The position numbers and the translations under genes are program-made. Below the pieces are notes generated by a model. It saw nothing but the letters and a program-made list of their open reading frames with translations. It had not been told where the DNA came from and ran no database searches. From positions 1-7,824 of the forward strand of contig SFCY01000128.1 of the NCBI GenBank assembly GCA_004558865.1: DNA of 7,824 bases. The letters run 5' to 3'. Positions 4,825-7,824 of the stretch are shown one piece after another. Positions within the stretch are counted from its first letter, which is position 1. Every line of letters begins with the position of its first letter. The DNA is from Bacteroidales bacterium. Its GTDB lineage: Bacteria; Bacteroidota; Bacteroidia; Bacteroidales; Bacteroidaceae.

Positions 4825-5833
4825 GGTGGGGCAGGGTCACCTTTTCCATTCCCCACTCGAAAGTCCTCTCAATCGTGGGGATTGGGCAGTGGTGGCTGTG
4901 GGCCGTCTCTACGATGAAGCGCATTCCAAAGGGGAAATCCTCCGTGAAATAGCGGCTTGTGAAGTCGGGGATGAAGCCCTCTGCCCTCTGCAGCATGGGT
5001 GAGAGGATGCCCTTGAAAGCCGGGATGTGGCTTATTTTTTCGGTCAGGCTCCCTGCGTCTTTGCTCTCATAGTATTCGAGGACGCTTGGAATGCTCCCTT
5101 TGGCAATCGGCAGCATCCCCAGCAAGGCCTGAAATTCTCCGTCCATGGCGATGTAAAGCTCCGAGGCTTCCACAGTCCACTCGCCGTAGAATTGTGGGTT
5201 GTGCGGGAAGAAAACGCCCTCGTGCCAATCCTTGAAGAGCGTGTAGAGCCTTGCGGGATGCAGGAGCGGATTGCTGTTGGAGAGGCTCACCTCATAGAAG
5301 CTCCCGGCCAGTCGGATGGGTGTGTCCAATGCCGCGGCCATGCTGTGGCGGAAGGCCTCGGCTTGGGGAATGTTTTCCACCGCCATGACCAATTGTCTCT
5401 TGCGGCCTTTCAGCTCGGCCTGTCGACCGTAGTCGACGATGCGGCTGATGTATGGCACGCGTTGGAATCCGAAGAGGGGAGTGGCGGGCGGCAGTAGGCG
5501 GTGGGCCTCGAAGAAGAAGCCCGTGCTGCAGAACACGGCTCCTACAGCCGTCTGGGGCGAGAGCCACGGCTTGATTCGCTGCAGCTCCTCCCCGATGGCG
5601 AAGCCGGGCAGGCAGAGCATTACGATGTCGGCCTGTGGAATGGCTTCTCTCGCTTGGGAAGTGACAAGCGCCAGGTGGGCGTCGGTTTGCTTGCCGTTTT
5701 CCAAGATTCCGATGGTGGTGGCCCACTTTTCGGGCCGGCGTGTGAGGATGGCCACCTCGTTTTCCCCGTGCAGGGCCATCATGCCGGCCGTGACATGTCC
5801 CAAGTTGCCGCCGCCGCAAATGCAGATTCTCAT
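4802..5833 (-). CDS. NAD(P)-dependent opine dehydrogenase family protein (octopine/nopaline dehydrogenase type)
   Basis: A 343-residue protein starting MRICICGGGNLGHVTAGMMA, a classic Rossmann nucleotide-binding start (GGGNLGH, 7-13). ADIVMLCLPGFAI (68-80) and FCSTGFFFEA (101-110) complete the N-terminal half. The C-terminal half carries SNSNPLLHPARLY (185-197), which holds the histidine of the opine dehydrogenase His-Asp pair (His192), and DFTSRYFTEDFPFGM (290-304), with Asp290 or Asp300-region acids as partner. Enzymes of this family reduce the imine formed between an amine and a 2-oxo acid. The neighbouring genes suggest the amine could be an ethanolamine phosphate or related compound; this is inference. 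The start is fixed by family homology and by the ATGA overlap (5830-5833) with the upstream fusion gene, which implies translational coupling. A longer open frame continues upstream inside that gene but is not protein-like. The stop TGA (4804-4802) lies inside the licD 3' end. No signal peptide. Confidence 0.85.
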   Translation of the reverse strand: MRICICGGGNLGHVTAGMMALHGENEVAILTRRPEKWATTIGILENGKQTDAHLALVTSQAREAIPQADIVMLCLPGFAIGEELQRIKPWLSPQTAVGAVFCSTGFFFEAHRLLPPATPLFGFQRVPYISRIVDYGRQAELKGRKRQLVMAVENIPQAEAFRHSMAAALDTPIRLAGSFYEVSLSNSNPLLHPARLYTLFKDWHEGVFFPHNPQFYGEWTVEASELYIAMDGEFQALLGMLPIAKGSIPSVLEYYESKDAGSLTEKISHIPAFKGILSPMLQRAEGFIPDFTSRYFTEDFPFGMRFIVETAHSHHCPIPTIERTFEWGMEKVTLPHPTCGGRD

Positions 5834-7647
5834 TTTCCCAATTCCTTTAGAGCGTGGATGAGCGTGTCGTTGTCGCGAGTGTCGCGAATGGCGATCCGCA
5901 CATAATTCTTTCCTTTCAGTCCGGTCTTCGTGTCGCAGTCCTTGACGAGGATGTCGTATCGTTCGAGCAGCAGTTCGGAGAGCTGCCCCGAGGTGTAGCG
6001 CGAGTCCACATGCACAAGGAAGAAGTTGGCCTGCGTGGGGACCACGGTGATGTAGCCTATGGCCTGCAGCTCTTTGTAGAATCGCTTGCGCTCCTCCACG
6101 AACTTGGCGCACGCCTTTTGGTAGAAGCCTTGGTATTTGCCGAATATCTGCATGTAGAATTCCGCAAAGGAATTGATGTTCCAAATGGCCACATCCTTCT
6201 TCATCCACTCTACAAGTTCCGTATCGGCGGTAGCCAGCACGCCCAGCCGCAGTCCCGGCACCCCGTAGGACTTGGAGATGCTCTTCATCACGATGAGGTT
6301 GGGGTTGGCCTCGAGGATTTCGTCTTTGAGCAGCGTGTTGGCGGCGTAGTCGTCGGAGAAGTCGACAAACGACTCGTCGGCGATGAGCTTTATCTTTCTT
6401 GCTCCGCACCACTTTGCCAGCCGCAGCACATCGGCGGGCGGGATGAAATGGCCCGACGGGTTGTCGGGATTGACCAAGAGCAGGGCCTCTATGTCCTTGT
6501 CGGCAAAATGGCGTTCGAGCTCGTCCACGCTGTACGACAGGTCGGGACTGTCCGGCAGGAAGGCCACGATGCGCTCCTTGGGCAACCTGTTGGGATATTC
6601 CTCAAAGGTGGGGTAGACGACGCCCATGTTGCCCTTCAGCCTGGCTGCAAGGCTTTTGATGAGTTCTGCGGCGCCGTTGCCCACGACCGTGCATTCTTGG
6701 CGGATGCCGAAATACTTGGCTGCCAACATCGAGTTGACATACATGCCCGACGGGTATTCCGTGAGCAGCGTGTCGAAGTTGGCCCGCATCTCGTCCTTCA
6801 TCCGCTGGGTGGGGAAGTAGGGGTTGACGAGATAGCAGAAGTCGATGAGCTTGGGAAACCTCCAGTGGCCTCCGTAGCGCATGTTGTAGCGGTGCATCAG
6901 CTCGTCGTTGGAGGCGAATATCGTCTCGGCGATGTCCTTGTCCTGTATGTCGTCTATCTCATACCACTTGCCGTTTCCCACGGGCAGAGCCTTCATGTCG
7001 GAGGAGTTGAGGAACGATATGACGCGCAGCACCTGCTCGTAGTATTCGTTCTGGCCCAGCGCCTCACAGTAGGCATTGAGGAACGGCACGTACTTGTGGG
7101 TGGAGAATGCTTTGCTGAACTTGTAGATGTTGACAGTTTTGTAGTAGGAGTCCACCTCGCTGTAGTTGAAGGCCTGCTTGGTGACGAAGTCCACGATGTT
7201 GTTGTCGTCGTCGATTCTCACCACCGTGCCGTCCATCCACGACTCATACTTGCTCACCAAGGCCAGGTTGGGGTAGGGGTTGTCTACGAGCAGCCTCAGC
7301 ATCCTGTCCTCGAAAATCAGGTCCGACTCAAGGAGCAGCGTGTCGTCCTCCATGAGCTTGTCCTTGGCCAGCGAGAGCGAGAAGATGTTGTTGGTCTTGT
7401 CGTAGATGTCGTTGCGCACGTATTCTATGTTCAGCGCGCCGTCATAGCGGTGGCCGATGTGCCGGATGAGGTTGTCGGCCTGGTAGCCCACAACGATGAC
7501 CACCCGCGCCAAGTCGAACTTCGAGAGCTGCCCGAGCATCCTGTCGATGAGCCTCTCGCCGTTGACGGGAAGCATGCATTTGGTGTTCTCTTTTGTGTAT
7601 TCGCCCAGGCGCTTGCCCATTCCGGCTGCCAATATAATTGCTTGCAT
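5830..7647 (-). CDS. LicC-like cytidylyltransferase fused to CobD/HisC-type PLP aminotransferase/decarboxylase
   Basis: A 605-residue bifunctional protein. Domain 1 (about 1-245) is a sugar/choline-phosphate nucleotidyltransferase: LAAGMGKRL (6-14), TKCMLPVNG (22-30), YDKTNNIFSL (82-91, a LicC-like signature), LLLESDLIFE (104-113) with a metal-binding Asp, and WYEIDDIQD (228-236). It should activate a phospho-amino-alcohol with CTP. Domain 2 (about 255-605) is a fold-type I PLP enzyme nearest CobD/HisC: NPYFPT (275-280), YPSG (298-301), GNGAAELI (323-330), NPDNPSG (393-399), ADESFVDF (423-430), Schiff-base Lys459 in SISKSYGVPGLRLG, and YVRIAIR (582-588). CobD-like members decarboxylate threonine phosphate or serine phosphate, which would feed domain 1 with phosphoethanolamine. 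An aminotransferase is equally allowed by sequence. PntC fused to an aminoethylphosphonate transaminase is a known parallel, but no phosphonate genes are seen here. ATG 7647 is chosen because homology starts at MQAIILAAG; the 16 earlier residues cross the promoter. It overlaps the dehydrogenase gene by ATGA. Confidence 0.9.
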   Translation of the reverse strand: MQAIILAAGMGKRLGEYTKENTKCMLPVNGERLIDRMLGQLSKFDLARVVIVVGYQADNLIRHIGHRYDGALNIEYVRNDIYDKTNNIFSLSLAKDKLMEDDTLLLESDLIFEDRMLRLLVDNPYPNLALVSKYESWMDGTVVRIDDDNNIVDFVTKQAFNYSEVDSYYKTVNIYKFSKAFSTHKYVPFLNAYCEALGQNEYYEQVLRVISFLNSSDMKALPVGNGKWYEIDDIQDKDIAETIFASNDELMHRYNMRYGGHWRFPKLIDFCYLVNPYFPTQRMKDEMRANFDTLLTEYPSGMYVNSMLAAKYFGIRQECTVVGNGAAELIKSLAARLKGNMGVVYPTFEEYPNRLPKERIVAFLPDSPDLSYSVDELERHFADKDIEALLLVNPDNPSGHFIPPADVLRLAKWCGARKIKLIADESFVDFSDDYAANTLLKDEILEANPNLIVMKSISKSYGVPGLRLGVLATADTELVEWMKKDVAIWNINSFAEFYMQIFGKYQGFYQKACAKFVEERKRFYKELQAIGYITVVPTQANFFLVHVDSRYTSGQLSELLLERYDILVKDCDTKTGLKGKNYVRIAIRDTRDNDTLIHALKELGK

Positions 7648-7672
7648 AGTTGTTGGTTGAATGTTGACCTTG

Positions 7673-7705
7673 CAAATATACAAATTTTTTCCCAACGGGA
7701 TTCAA
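7673..7705 (-). promoter_or_regulatory. Promoter of the minus-strand fusion/opine dehydrogenase operon
   Basis: On the minus strand TATATTTG (7680-7673) fits the Bacteroidetes -7 box, and TTG (7705-7703, within TTTGTTG) is a reasonable -33 element at a 22-base gap. Transcription would start near 7668, leaving a leader of about 20 bases before ATG 7647. There is no Shine-Dalgarno sequence, which is usual for this phylum. Confidence 0.65.
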
Positions 7706-7824
7706 CAAAGGGAAAATAATTAGGCTGTCCAATATGGTGTACCAGAAAATATCGTCGCACCCGACAAATCCAGTGCATTTTAGTTTTTAAAACCAAAACC
7801 CAGAAAACCCTTTGTATCAGCGTC
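7706..7824. other. Right-edge spacer; possible end of another gene or mobile element
   Basis: No assured gene. On the minus strand a frame enters from the edge and reads DADTKGFLGFGFKN, then stops at TAA (7782-7780), too short to identify. The AGGCTGTCC at 7721-7729 faintly resembles the ends of some Bacteroidetes insertion sequences, but no inverted partner is in the window. Otherwise AT-rich and featureless. Confidence 0.25.

Noticed and set aside
5834..6412. Upstream extension of the opine dehydrogenase frame to 536 residues
   Set aside because: The extra 193 residues are Arg/His/Gln-rich out-of-frame translation of the fusion gene. The Rossmann start MRICICGGG at 5833 is the real N-terminus.
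5854..7719. 621-residue plus-strand open frame opposite the fusion gene
   Set aside because: It mirrors the minus-strand gene almost exactly, has a His/Val-rich composition typical of antisense to GC-rich codons, and shows no domain. The minus strand carries full conserved motifs.

Overview
The window looks like a chromosomal segment from a fairly GC-rich member of the Bacteroidales, perhaps Prevotellaceae. Four things point there. The Bacteroidetes promoter element TAnnTTTG occurs as TATATTTG before three transcription units. None of the start codons examined has a convincing Shine-Dalgarno sequence. The methionyl-tRNA synthetase has the KISTS signature and overall form that I associate with Bacteroides/Prevotella MetG. 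The AAA-ATPase-like/PD-(D/E)XK family, abundant in this group, appears twice as fragments. The taxonomic call comes from recognition, not from a search.

Layout, left to right. Positions 1-150 are the 3' end of an AAA-ATPase-like/PD-(D/E)XK protein. Positions 151 to about 964 are a gene-free, repeat-rich spacer. It holds a 9-bp perfect hairpin, a CTTTGCG triplet repeat, three related GC-rich palindromes, an 11-bp inverted repeat, and a two-unit tandem repeat carrying nine copies of GTCCGTG/CACGGAC at regular spacing. A promoter and a small DUF1893 gene follow (1031-1378). Next is full-length metG (about 1517-3583), which has no ATG, GTG or TTG in a sensible place at its 5' end, and then a hairpin terminator. 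Positions 3678-4025 are a dead AAA-ATPase-like gene with a stop at codon 4 and a 3' truncation. A licD-family phosphotransferase gene (4015-4824, +) starts on the truncation point. The right half is a two-gene minus-strand operon. A 605-residue fusion of a LicC-like cytidylyltransferase with a CobD/HisC-type PLP enzyme (7647 to 5830) is coupled by an ATGA overlap to an opine-dehydrogenase-family gene (5833 to 4802). The 3' end of that gene overlaps the licD 3' end by 23 bases.

The functional core is the right half. A LicC-like nucleotidyltransferase would make a CDP-activated amino-alcohol phosphate. The fused PLP domain could supply the amine, for example by decarboxylating phosphoserine to phosphoethanolamine. 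The opine dehydrogenase could reductively condense that amine with a 2-oxo acid. LicD could then transfer the resulting phosphoryl group to a surface glycan. Together this would be a self-contained route to an N-carboxyalkyl-ethanolamine phosphate, or similar opine-like phosphodiester, on a cell-surface polymer. The domain calls are firm. The pathway and its product are inference.
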